In this document: piece by piece, positions 1 to 9,831 of the stretch
Layout of the letters: every line of letters begins with the position of its first letter
Numbering within the stretch: position 1 is the first letter of the stretch
From: Vicia villosa
Taxonomy: Eukaryota > Streptophyta > Magnoliopsida > Fabales > Fabaceae
NCBI RefSeq assembly: GCF_029867415.1
Contig: NW_026705313.1
Span: forward strand, 372,001 to 436,000
Length of the DNA stretch: 64,000 nucleotides
Direction: 5' to 3'
Translations under genes and position numbers: made by a program
The notes under the pieces: model-generated
Seen by the model: the letters and a program-made list of their open reading frames with translations, nothing else
What the model was told of the DNA's origin: nothing
Database searches by the model: none

Positions 1-235
1 TTTCGTTTGTTGTAAATACAAAGATGCATCGCCGAAATAATTGTCAAAGAAGGACGTTGCACTGAGAAATGCATGAGATGTACGTGGAGTTGTTCCAGAG
101 ATACATCTTCGAAATAAACTTTGGACAAAATATGGAGCTTAACTCAAGTGTCAGATTTTGGTGAGACAAAAGATGCATATGAAGACGCATATTCGAAATC
201 AAAAGGACAATTTCAAATTTTCGTAATGGAATTTT
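1..235. repeat. Degenerate repeat with a recurring GATGCAT...CGAAAT motif
   Basis: No gene is visible. Three diverged versions of one motif occur: AGATGCATCGCCGAAAT near 23, AGATACATCTTCGAAAT near 100 and AGACGCATATTCGAAAT near 183. This looks like a fragment of a dispersed repeat, family not determined. Confidence 0.3.
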
Positions 236-365
236 CAGAAAATTATACCTCGTACCCCTATCATTATCTCTCTACCCCTACATTTTTTTAAATATTCCAA
301 TTCTATCCTTTTAATTTATAAAATAATTTTATTATTTAATATTTACCATTTCACACCCCTACCAA

Positions 366-550
366 AGTACATCGGATAACTTGCAATCAACTTTTCCGAT
401 TTGTAATTTTCTTCATCGGATAACTTGCAATCAGGTTATCCAGTTTGTAATTTTTCTTCACCGGATAACTTGCAGTCAAGTTATCCGGTTTGTAATTTTT
501 TTCACCGGATAACTTGCAAGTTATCCGGTTTGTAATTTTTCTTCACCAGA
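366..550 (+). repeat. Left array of palindromic units
   Basis: About four units of a roughly 45-bp repeat occur, each with CCGGATAACTT, a spacer (GCAGTC or similar), AAGTTATCCGG, then TTTGTAATTTTTCTTCA. The unit at 461-488 is a perfect 11-bp inverted repeat with a 6-bp loop. At 505-528 the spacer is lost, leaving a 24-bp perfect palindrome whose half is CCGGATAACTTG. Confidence 0.75.
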
Positions 551-904
551 TTAATGACTGACCCACAACGTGTGAGTGAGGAAAACTTATGATGAAAACA
601 CTCGTGTTGGTTTGTGGGGTTAGTCGGTAATGAAGAAAGTAGTTTGGGGCGTTGCAGACACTACATTTAATTTTGATGAAGTCAAAATATGATGGAAACA
701 TGAAAGGGTTGTTAGAAAAAAAATCTAAAACCATTTAAAAATGATGATGGTGCATAGTTTTTAACTAATCCGAAAATTAAAAAAAAAATTTAGGCAACAA
801 GGAACAACCGTGGTCAAAAGTAAATAAAATAAAAAATAAAAAAGTTTAGCAACAAGGAAAAATTGTGGCCAAAAGTAAATAAAATCGTTATCTATAATAT
901 TACA

Positions 905-1122
905 AACCGGATAACTTGACTGCAAGTTATCTGGTGAAGAAAAAGTACAATCCGGATAACTTGACTGCAAGTTATCTGGTTAAGAAAAATTACAAACCGG
1001 ATAACTTGGCTGCAAGTTACCCGGTGAAGAAAAATTACAAATCGGATAACTTGACTGCAAGTTATCCGGTGAAGAAAAAGTACAAACCGGAAAACTTGAT
1101 TGCAAGTTATCCGATGCACTTT
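905..1122 (-). repeat. Right array of palindromic units (inverted copy)
   Basis: Five units of the same repeat lie in opposite orientation to the left array, starting near 907, 952, 997, 1042 and 1087 (period about 45 bp). Most have an imperfect palindrome with GACTGC or GGCTGC as the loop. Because the period is a multiple of three, the array gives an open frame of repeated 15-residue units that should not be read as a gene. Confidence 0.7.
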
Positions 1123-1255
1123 GGTAGGGGTGTGAAATGGTAAATATTAAATAATAAAATTATTTTATAAATTAAAAGGATAGAATTGAAATATTTTAAA
1201 AAATTGTAAGGGTAGAGGAATAATAGTAGGGGTATGAGGTATAATTTTCGAATTT

Positions 1256-1630
1256 TCACCACTTAATATGGAATTAGCAATTCCCTATAAATACAAGGGC
1301 TTAAACATAAGAGGCGTGTAAGCCCATAAAAAACATATTATCTTATTGAAATTTAAAATTAAATAAAAAAAAAAAGCTTATGGTGTAATTCAATCTATTT
1401 TGTTTTCTTAATATGTCTTGTGCTAAAAAATCTTTGTCGATACATATTTTTTACTTTAAAAAATACATTCATATTCAAAAATAATATAGATACATTAACA
1501 CACAAAATAGATACATTAACTTAGATATAGTTGTATTTTATTTTTATCAAATAGCTAAAAAAATTTTTTTAACATATGTAAACATGTAAAAGAGATTTAT
1601 AAATCCGGTGAACTATTGAAATAATCAATA
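1256..1630. other. AT-rich spacer, nothing recognised
   Basis: I see no gene, terminal repeat or coding similarity in this AT-rich stretch. Confidence 0.5.
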
Positions 1631-1634
1631 CAAT

Positions 1635-2165
1635 TATTGTTAGATATAGGTGTGATAATCCTGGATATCTTCAAGAATCGTGTTCGTTCACTTTCCGAAT
1701 AAAGTATTTCGACCCTATATTTGTCTGGGTTCACGAAATCTTTGCGGGGATAATTCTTGAAGAATCAATCTGTTTCTGACAATGGAGAACAGATCAGAAT
1801 GTAGAGGAAGTATATGATTTCGTATTTCAAATCGAGACCAAAAGACTCTTTATATAGGAGACCAATAATAGAAACGAACAGACACACCTGTTCGGTAAAA
1901 CAGTTATGTTGGTTGGAAACGAAACCCCTGTTCGGTAAAACGGTTATGCCTTGTGGGAAAGGGTGCAACTATTCAAACGAAAATTTTGCTCGGGGCGCTG
2001 CCCCTTGGACCCCGGCAGGGCGCTGCCCCGCACCCCGCCAGGGGCTCCACCCCTTGGAACCCCGTTTCTATTATTCGTATTCAATTGTACGTTTGGCTCC
2101 ACGAGCGTGCACTCCGCACTACCCTAACTCGTTTCAAGCTTAACGCATAATTGCATCGGCCTTCA
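1635..2165. repeat. LTR-like fragment with a GC-rich island
   Basis: The base composition changes sharply. At 1980-2070 there is a GC-rich block built from variants of GGGCGCTGCCCC and CCCCTTGGA(A/C)CCC. The motif CTGTTCGGTAAAAC occurs twice (about 1888 and 1928). Short GC-rich blocks of this kind are common in plant LTR retrotransposons, so I call it an LTR fragment of unknown family. Terminal TG/CA and a target duplication were not found. Open frames here are short and show no known domain. Confidence 0.35.
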
Positions 2166-3125
2166 GTAAATCACATTACTACCAAAATTACATTGATGAT
2201 ACTAAAATCACCAACAATTATTACTAAAAGTTAATTTAGTTTTTAATAACCTGCCCGATATTAGTTTTGAGAATGAAAAAGTGAGTACAATAATTTGTAA
2301 TGGAAATCAAGGGGGTGTAACTAAGTAAATACAGTGTGTGTTATCTATTCCCATATAACAAGGATGCACAAGTTTAATACTATGACAAATCAAGCCCAAA
2401 TAAACAACTAGGAATTATATTTTTCATATCTCCGAGACTTTATTCTACCCCCTCACACTTTGGCCTCACATCTCCATAATTGCAATGTTTTTATCATAAT
2501 ACTCTTAGTGATATTTTAAGTTTTTGAAAAATTGTGTGTTTTTTGAATTTTATAAAATTTCTAGTTTTTACCAAAATTTTAAATAATTTTACGAATTCTT
2601 ATCAAATTTTTGGAGGATATATGAGTTTCTAAAACCAAAAAATTCTAAAATATACAGGATATTTAACGTATAGTATCAAATTTCTTTACTCATATCAAAT
2701 ATTTTCATTGCACTACGCATTTTTCGTTAACTCTTTTTTAATAAGGGTATTTTGAATAATATACAAATATCAGATTTCAAGGGTGGCAAGATAAAATCTC
2801 CGTATCTCCTCTAAAATCCTCTCTTTCTCACATTATTAGAGAATGAACAAAAATACTACAATAATCTTTTTATTTTAAAAAATTGTGTTTTACATATTAT
2901 TCCATTTATATTCTTTTACAACTTGAATTTTGGTGTTATACAAATGTTCATTTTAAAAAAGATTTTAAAAGTGAAATTTAAATTTTACTAAAGTTTAGTA
3001 TAATTCAAATTTAAATTTTACATTATGTGTTGTTGTTGTTTATTTTACCTCATTAGGTTAAGTTTTTAAACACTCTAGCCACATTTTCAAGATGGAAATT
3101 AATAACTATTGTTTTGACTTAAATT
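2166..3125. other. AT-rich spacer, nothing recognised
   Basis: No coding similarity, terminal inverted repeat or RNA gene is visible. The sequence is strongly AT-rich. Confidence 0.5.
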
Positions 3126-3207
3126 GAAAGCATATTAACAATAACAACAACAACGCCAACAACAACACCGCCAACAACAACAACAACAAAAACAACACCA
3201 TCATCAT
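3126..3207 (-). repeat. (CAA)n tail of a SINE-like repeat, split by a LINE
   Basis: This CAA-rich stretch is the reverse complement of the (TTG)n tail that ends the SINE-like copies at 30325 and 34485. The body of the same copy resumes after the LINE at 5073. The LINE therefore landed in, or next to, the tail of this repeat. The triplet run ends in CATCATCAT directly before LINE coding sequence begins. Confidence 0.5.
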
Positions 3208-4904
3208 CAAGGCGACCCAATCTCGCCCTTCTTATTTGTCTTCGTGTCAGAAGCTCTATCGGGGCTAATGAAGAGGGCAGTAGCTTTGGGACATTACAGA
3301 GGCTTTAAGTTTAATGAAGAGGTAGAAGTTAATCTCGTGCAATTCGCGGACGATACTATTTTGGTGGCGGAGGGAATTAGTGACAATCATTGGTGGATGA
3401 AATCAATTCTTAGGGGGTTCGAGATGATGTCGGGTCTAAGGATTAACTTTCATAAGAGCAAAATCTATGGGTCCATGTTGGTGAGTGGTTGATGGAAGCG
3501 GCGTCCAACTTCTTATGTTGCGATATTGATCTTCTACTTTTTAAGTATCTTGGTGTCAAAATAAGGGATAGCCCTAGAAATATGAATATGTGGAAAGACC
3601 TTATCAACCAGTTGAAAGCAAAGCTGACAGTTTGGAAAAGCAGGTATCTCAATATGGCTGGCCGTGTAGTTCTGATTAACGCAGTGCTAAACACCATTCC
3701 CATATATACTTTATCTTTCTATAAAGCACCGTCCAATGTGATTAAAGAGATTCGCCGCATCCAAAGCAACTTCCTGTGGCAAGGCCGTGAGGATAGCCAT
3801 TCGATTCACTGGCTCAGTTGGAATATGGTTTGTTTACCGAAGGAGAAAGGAGGCCTAGGAATCAAAGATGTGAAGATTTTGAGTCTGGCATTACTCAATA
3901 AATGGAAATGGAGGATACTCAACGAGAAAGGGGCGGTGTGGAGCAGTATGCTAAGATACAGATATGGCAATCCGAAGCTGAAAATTCTTGTTGGAAATAA
4001 TTCTGTGTTGCGCAACAAGGACTCAATTTGGTGGCGGGACTTAATTCTGTCTGATAATTTCGTTGACTCCACTAATCGTTTTGCAGGATCTATTTTTAGC
4101 AAGGTGGCAAATGGTCGAGAGACGTCATTCTGGTACTCTAAATGGTTGAATAATCAGACTTTGCAGGATGCGTTTTCGGAGGTCTATGCAGTAGCTTTAA
4201 ATAAAGGTTGCAGCTTCGAAGAAGCTGGTTATTGGCAGGGTTCTGAATGGCATTGGAACATTGAAGGATTAGTGGAGACTGATAATTCTGATGTGCAGAT
4301 CCTTTGTGTGAAGTTAACAGGACTGCTGGCTGCATTTGATATGGAAAGGGAAGCTGATAACAGTTTTGTTTGGATGAAGCATGGGGAAGGCCATTTTACT
4401 GTCAGCTCTTGTTATCACTTGTTTGCTCCGGTGAATGCGGCTGATTCTGTTCCGAATGGAGTTCTCGATGCTTTGAGTCATTTGTGGAAATCTGAAGCTC
4501 CAATTAAAATACAACATTTCGGGTGGAGGCTCCTTCACGATAGGCTACCCACTAAAGACAACCTCTTTATTCGGGGAATTCTTACGGATATTATGCAAAC
4601 CAGGTGCGTGTTTTGTTCGGAGGGTGAGACTGTTTTGCATTTTTTTGGAATGTGCTCTTTTGTCGATAATATATGGAGAAAAGTCTATGGCTGGATTGGT
4701 TCTCTTGGGGAGTTGAATGTGGAGGAGTTTAAATCTTTCTTCTTTTATTGTGAGAAAGTTTTGAATAAGATGAAGAGAAGAGTCTTGTCAGTTATCTGGT
4801 TAGTATCGGTTTGGAGTATCTGGTTAGTGAGAAATAATGTTATTTTCAACGATGTTAACCCGAGCTTTGATGAATGTATGTCAGCCATAGTGTATAGCTC
4901 GTAG
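3208..4904 (+). pseudogene. LINE ORF2 remnant: reverse transcriptase C-half plus zf-RVT
   Basis: The frame opens with QGDPISPFLFVFVSEAL, an RT palm motif, and has the catalytic QFADDTIL motif at about 3340-3360 (FADD in place of YADD, usual in plant L1). A single-base indel near 3470-3490 moves the reading frame; the second part then runs 471 codons to a stop at 4902-4904. It contains the thumb and connection region (MAGRVVLINAVLNTIPIY) and the zf-RVT region (FGWRLLHDRLPTKDNL, CVFCSEGETVLHFFGMC). The endonuclease and the first RT motifs are missing because of 5' truncation. ORF2 normally nicks DNA and copies the RNA at the target site. This copy cannot do so. Confidence 0.85.
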
Positions 4905-5072
4905 ATTTGGCTTTCTTCTAATTGTAAAATTGCTGATTGTAGTAATTTCTTTATATGGAGTACTCTTCCTCTCCGTTGTTTTGAGAGGTAAGGTTGTCTC
5001 CGAGTCTATATTGTCGTGTGGAGTTCCCTTTTAGCTCCCTTTAATAGATCTCTTGCCTATTAAAAAAAAAAA
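3208..5072 (+). mobile_element. 5'-truncated L1-type LINE
   Basis: The element begins abruptly inside the reverse transcriptase (QGDPISPFLF) at 3208, runs through the RT thumb and the C-terminal zf-RVT region, and has an untranslated tail ending in a poly(A) run at 5062-5072. Severe 5' truncation and a 3' A-tail are classic LINE insertion features. A target-site duplication cannot be read because the left flank is a CAA repeat. Confidence 0.85.
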
Positions 5073-5425
5073 GATTACAAGAATAGAAAAATATTTGGTT
5101 CAAGGATGGTGTTAGAAGAAGAACAACAACACAGAATCAACATATTTTACTGTCTAATTATTTATCCCAAATAATGATGTTTACAGGCAAGTAGCAACTG
5201 TATATGAGTTAGGCTTAGGGTACAACTTAGTGAACGAATCCTTTTATATTTAAAATTTTGTATGTTCCCCTCGATTTTTAGAGTAACTGAAGGAATATAT
5301 TATTTAATATTTAAATAAAAAATAAAACAAAAAGAAAGACGTCATTTTTAATGAAATATAAACCTTAAGTGTAGTTGCTGGGATCGAAACATGTACTCTA
5401 AATTAGTTTACACCTCAGTTATCTA
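5073..5425 (-). repeat. SINE-like dispersed repeat, body
   Basis: Read on the minus strand, this matches the copies at 30325-30710 and 34485-34880: GTTCACTAAGTTGTACCCTA, then ATGATGTTTA..., then a TTG-rich end. The minus-strand start near 5410 has a tRNA-like stretch with an A-box-like TAACTGAGGTG and a B-box-like GTTTCGATCCC about 35 bp later. A pol III promoter at one end and a (TTG)n tail at the other suggest a plant SINE of the TS type. This is inference from motifs. Confidence 0.45.
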
Positions 5426-5723
5426 CTACAACCGACAGAATAAATGATAAAAAAATTTGGTGTCCATGAAATGTACCTCAATTATTTGTTGGGTAAGGAG
5501 AAAGCGTTGTCCTAAAATGTATTATTTGTAGTAGTGTAGGCTAGAAATCGATATCAATTAAAATATTTTTAGTATAGGATTCAACTGAACAAATGAATGT
5601 ATTGTTGTTTTTATGATTGACTAACTTTGCTTTGTGATTCCGTATGACCTTGGTTTTCATGACCTTGATTTTCATAAGTTCATTGGTCGAGGTGACAGAT
5701 TTGTCACAAAGTTGACATGTTTA

Positions 5724-6409
5724 GGGTGCATTTGATTTACAAAATAACAAGTACTGGATAGAACAATACTAAACAGTAGAGAACGGTATAAGACAATTTT
5801 TTGTATTGTACTGTGTTTTATGGTTAAGACAATGGATAAATTTTTTACTGATTTTGGCTTGATCATGTCTATGCACGAGATCAAATAATATAATTTTTAA
5901 TATAGTATTATTTATTGATTTATAAAATATTAATAATTATGAATCAAATTAAATAATAATAAGGAGGAAAAAATATGAAGAGATAATTTTTTTTATTCTA
6001 CTTTGTTTAACATGTTTATTCAGTCCATAGAATAATATAATATTTACTATAATTTTTTTAATTGATATATAAAATATTGATATTTATGAATCAAAACATC
6101 AAATAATGAGAAGAGAAGAAAAATGATAAATAGAAATTTTTTTCTACTTTATTTGATATGTGAATGAAGTGAACAAAAATAATATAATTTTTATTATAAT
6201 GTTATTTATGAATTAAAATATTAAATGAGAAAGAGCCAAAAAAAATTGTATTTTGATATTTTTTTATAATTTGTTTTTGGGATAAAAAATTGTTCCATGG
6301 TTTAGTGGGAGAAATTTTTTCATGGTTTTATCCAATCTCTTACCATATATTTTATTTAGTTTCATGATTAATTTCTGCATCAAAATTTTTAACAAATCAA
6401 ATGCATCTT
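5724..6409. mobile_element. Harbinger/Tourist-like non-autonomous element
   Basis: The left terminus GGGTGCATTTGATTT is mirrored by AAATCAAATGCATC at the right end. Both are flanked by TTA (5721-5723 and 6410-6412), the usual PIF/Harbinger target duplication. The 686-bp body has no coding potential and is AT-rich with an internal tandem repeat. A hAT-type assignment is less likely because no 8-bp duplication is seen. Confidence 0.55.
5884..6240. repeat. Tandem repeat of about 147 bp inside the element
   Basis: Units start at 5884, 6031 and 6179 with AATAATATAAT and share TTATGAATCAAA and TTCTACTTT blocks. Two full diverged units and one partial unit are present. Confidence 0.6.
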
Positions 6410-6412
6410 TTA

Positions 6413-7129
6413 GTCTAACTTTCTGCCTTATTGAATTTCATTGTGAATTATTAATTTAAGTGGGTCAATTAAATAATTTCCATGATAAAATTGGGGAGCC
6501 AAAGAGGTTGGTATTTTTCAATTTTATAGTGGATCATGAGATCTATCAGGGTTTTATCTCTTTGGATGTTAAAGATGATTGTTGCTTCATGCCTCAACCT
6601 ATTACTACAATGCAAGATCAATAATATTAGCTGTAATACTCCACTAGCCATATCAATTTTTGTGATCTACAAAACTAAGAAATGTATAAACAATGATAAA
6701 TAAAACCTCGCCATAACCTGCCTCATTTGATTATTTTTGCGAGTAATTAATATTTTGTTCGTCTCATTGCTAGGTGTATATGGAACTTGGTGTATATGTT
6801 TCCAATACCTATGGTTACAACATTATATTTTGCCTCCATAAAAATAACAAGTCTAATTAGCAGCACCACAAATATGGAACACAGCTAAAAATATTGAATT
6901 AATAAATTTGACATGTTTTTGAGTGACTTTGATTCTCTCACGACTTTGATAAATTTTGATAGAATAGAAAATAAAGTCCAACTTTTTGTATTTGATTGTC
7001 AACTACATCACGAGTTCAGCTATCAACGTAAAATATATTTAGATGTAAAAGATAGACCCAATTCCATAGTTTGTTTTTAAAAGACAATGTTTTCAGTGAC
7101 TTTGCTATAAATATAATTTTGGTAACTTT
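6413..7129. other. Spacer, nothing recognised
   Basis: No supported gene or terminal repeat. Short open frames here show no domain. Confidence 0.45.
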
Positions 7130-7472
7130 ATTAATAGAACACGGGGAGTAAACATTGAAAATATAGTAAACATCATTTTTTCAAACAGCTTTGACCCCTA
7201 AAAAGCTCGAACCACCAAAGCTGCACAACACCTGAACACTATTGGTATTCCACATAGATAACAATCCCCCCCAGGCTCCACTAGAAGCCGAATAAGAAAA
7301 TTCTATATCTTTATTCCTCCAGAAACTGGCAGCCATATCATCAGAAATCGATCCTAGTTTAGTCTCTTGAATGAGAAAAAAAATCAGCATTACCTTTGTT
7401 AATAATGTGGCTGACCCGACGTCTCTTGATGTTGCTACCTCCTCCACGAATATTGAATGAGCCTATGATCAT
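7130..7472 (-). pseudogene. LINE ORF2 N-terminus: apurinic-type endonuclease fragment
   Basis: Read on the minus strand from the ATG at 7472-7470, the protein opens with MIIGSFNIRGGGSNIKRRR, the usual start of the plant L1 exonuclease-endonuclease-phosphatase domain. After a frame change around 7380, the motifs FFLIQETKLG (with the metal-binding glutamate), GAWGGLLSMW and FLGVKAV follow. A stop replaces the expected Trp after FLGVKAV (near 7178), and then NVYSPC is still visible before similarity ends near 7130. The ATG overlaps the ORF1 stop as ATGA. The enzyme nicks target DNA in intact LINEs. This copy is broken and truncated. Confidence 0.75.
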
Positions 7473-7694
7473 TGTAATACTTCATAGATATCCTTCTTCC
7501 CCTCCTTTCTGATGTTCTCTGCACTTTCCTTTTCTTTGATGCTGGAAAAAACCTCCTTCTGTTGTTCAGCCCCTTCAACCCCCAGAATCTCCAAAATCTT
7601 CCATAATTTCTCCCCAATATTGGAGCTCAAGTTCTCCTTCAACCTCCTATTATTTCTATCAATAACAGTATCCTCAAAATGACCACCATAGACT
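7469..7694 (-). pseudogene. LINE ORF1 C-terminal part, beyond the copia insertion
   Basis: This is the end of the ORF1 frame whose first part lies at 17942-19621. Removing 7695-17941 joins GGQV to YGGHFEDTV in one frame. The segment is hydrophilic and Lys/Glu-rich (KEKESAENIRKEGKK) and ends with a TGA at 7471-7469 overlapping the ORF2 ATG. ORF1 proteins bind LINE RNA. Confidence 0.7.
7690..7694. other. Left target-site duplication AGACT of the copia element
   Basis: The matching AGACT lies at 17937-17941 just outside the other LTR. Five base pairs is the expected size for a Ty1-copia integrase. Confidence 0.9.
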
Positions 7695-8828
7695 TGAAGG
7701 ATAGAAAAACACTTAGAAAGGGGGGGGGGTATGAATAAGTGTAGCTTTAAAACTAGTAAGATAAAAACTATTTGCACAATGATTTTTATCCTGGTTCGTT
7801 GTTAACTAAACTACTCCAGTCCACCCCCTTGGAGTGATTTACCTCACCTGAGGATTTAATCCACTAATCACACAAGATTACAATGGTTTTCCACTTAGAC
7901 AACTTCTAAGTCTTCTAGAGTATACTGATCACAACCTGATCACTCTAGGAACAAACTGCTTAGATACCCTCTAAGACTTTCTAGAGTATTCTGATCAACA
8001 ACCTGATCACTCTAGTTCTTACAAATTAATGTAAACAAAATCTTTTAAGAGTTACAATGCTTCTTAAAAAGCTATTATCACAACTGTGATTTTCTCTTAA
8101 GTTTAAGCTTAATCTCACTAATATATTACAACAGCAATGTAGTGAGGTTGAAGATGAAGTTTAAGAGCTTTTTGAATTTGACAGCGTTTCTGTATATTTG
8201 CGCAAGTGTTCTATTCAGCTTCTCATCAGAACTTCTATTTATAGGCGTTTGAGAAGATGACCGTTGGGAGCATTTAATGCTTTGCATATTCCGTACAACA
8301 TTGCATTTAATGTTTCACTCTTTTGGCAACTACCTCAAGCCTTGCTTTCGCTGTGTCTACTGACGTTGCCTTTAATAGCTTCTAACGTTCCTTTTGTCAG
8401 TCAGCGTAGCCTGCCATCTTGTACTTGCTTCTGATCTGATGTTTGTGTAAACAACGTTTGAATATCATCAGAGTCAAACAGCTTGGTGCAGAGCATCTTC
8501 TTGTCTTCTGACCTTGAAGTGCTTCTTAGCGTGATACCATGAGAACTTCAGTGCTTCTGCTTCTGATCTCAATTCCTTCTGATGCTTCCATAGACCATGT
8601 TCTGATTCTGCTTGACCATCTTCTGATGTCTTGCTAGACCATGTTCTGATGTTGCATGCTGAACCTTCTGAGTCAGTGCTTCTTATGCTGATTTTGTGCA
8701 TACTCTTTATATAATTCCTGAAATGGAAATTGCGTAGTATTAGAGTACCACATTATCTCATACAAAATTCATATACATTGTTATCATCAAAACTAAGAAT
8801 ATTGATCAGAACAAATCTTGTTCTAACA
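7695..8828 (-). repeat. 3' LTR of the copia element
   Basis: This 1,134-bp terminal repeat is bounded by TG and CA. It has a run of ten Gs near 7722 where the other LTR reads CGAGGGGG. It is rich in CTTCTGAT and CATGTTCTGAT variants in its U3 half (8400-8700). It ends at the polypurine tract. Confidence 0.93.
8232..8245 (-). promoter_or_regulatory. TATA box in the 3' LTR
   Basis: On the minus strand the LTR reads CCTATAAATAGAAG, a canonical plant TATA context, in the middle of the LTR where U3 meets R. Confidence 0.6.
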
Positions 8829-8848
8829 ATCTCCCCCTTTTTTATGAT
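8829..8848 (-). other. Polypurine tract
   Basis: Directly inside the 3' LTR the minus strand reads AAAAAAGGGGGAGATTG, the purine-rich primer used for plus-strand DNA synthesis by LTR retrotransposons. Confidence 0.85.
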
Positions 8849-8952
8849 GACAAAAACATATATAAATGATATGAATTTGCAATCAGAATATCAGACGGCT
8901 AAAGACAATTACACAGTTATAGCATAAGCATATAAACATAGTGTGTGAATAT

Positions 8953-9010
8953 GTCTCCCCCTGAGATTAACAATCTCCCCCTGAGATAAATAATCTCCCC
9001 CTGAAATAAA
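8953..9010 (-). repeat. Three extra polypurine-like motifs in tandem
   Basis: TCTCCCCCTGAGAT or TCTCCCCCTGAAAT occurs three times about 22 bp apart. On the element's coding strand each reads as a GGGGGAGA purine run, resembling the true polypurine tract 110 bp away. Confidence 0.75.
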
Positions 9011-9013
9011 TAC

Positions 9014-9640
9014 CGGAAGAAATTTCTAAATAAGGACTTCCCTGAGTATTTTCCATTTCAGTTGAGACCATCACATATGCTTAGATCTTCAGAACATTCA
9101 TAGCTTCTGCTTCTTGCTTCCATAGGACAACTTCAGAGCTTTGAATTTCTTCTTGAATCATTGCATGCTAGATTGTATCAGAACATTGTTGAATGTACCA
9201 AAGCATCATCAGAGCATCTCTACATCCTGAAATGTTACAGAACAAACTAGACGACAAAAGTCAGAGCATGAATGAATCAGAACATATAATATGTATCAGA
9301 GCAAAAAACAATAATGTTTCAGAGCATATTTAGAACAAAAACATGCATCAGAACATATAAGGAATAAGAATGAGTTAGAGCATATTCTATCATCAGAATA
9401 TCATAGCATTCTTCCTTCTTGCTTCTGATCTTGAAGCTTCACAGCACTCAGCTTGCTTCAATTTCCATGAGCTTGTTTCCATACAGAATTGCTTTTCCCC
9501 ATGTCTTTGCTTCTCATGTTGAGCTTTTAAGATTGTCTTCATTTCTGCAAAACACTCAAAGACATAGAACTTGCAAGTTCTGTTAGAAATGTGGAGACTT
9601 ACTCCCAACAACTGATGATATAAATCAGATCATTTATCAC
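9014..9640 (-). repeat. Non-coding CAGAAC/CAGAGC-rich segment of the element
   Basis: This part contains many short variants of ATCAGAACAT and CAGAGCAT and no supported frame. A comparable segment with TTCTGAA repeats lies at 39100-40620 in the second SIRE-like element. Confidence 0.55.
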
Positions 9641-9642
9641 AT

Positions 9643-9660
9643 TTTCTCCCCCTTTTTGTC
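9643..9660 (-). other. Second polypurine-like tract after the extra ORF
   Basis: The plus strand reads TTTCTCCCCCTTTTTGTC (a purine run on the coding strand), about 170 bp downstream of the extra ORF stop and 800 bp from the main tract. The second SIRE-like element has an equivalent at 40628-40640. Confidence 0.6.
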
Positions 9661-9831
9661 ATAACATCAAAAACACAAAAGATTTAGATGGAAAAAAAAC
9701 AAACAATATGAGAGAAAAAGAGGATAATTTTCATTGATTGCAAATGAGAATTATCAGAAGATACAAAGGAATAAGAAGATAGAAGCACAAAGCAGATGCA
9801 ACAAGGAAGGAAACAACTAAGACACAAAAGA

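Larger units (their letters stand above)
236..1255. mobile_element. Foldback-type element with about 320-bp inverted repeats
   Basis: The left end (GAAAATTATACCTC, then a pyrimidine-rich stretch, then TTTCACACCCCTACCAAAG) reappears as its reverse complement at the right end (CTTTGGTAGGGGTGTGAAA ... GAGGTATAATTTTC). The inverted repeats cover roughly 237-555 and 900-1254 and enclose about 340 bp of AT-rich spacer with no coding potential. Their inner halves carry arrays of a short palindrome. Long, internally repetitive inverted repeats around a small non-coding core fit a foldback or non-autonomous Mutator-like element. I could not find an exact target-site duplication, so the ends are good to about 10 bp. 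Confidence 0.65.

Noticed and set aside
916..1143. Open frame with five Tyr/Lys-rich repeats on the plus strand
   Set aside because: It is produced by the 45-bp palindromic array whose period is a multiple of three. It is also open on the other strand and has no other coding sign.
5525..5535. Another CACTA terminus (TTGTAGTAGTG)
   Set aside because: There is no subterminal repeat structure or partner, so the short match may be chance or a minor scrap.
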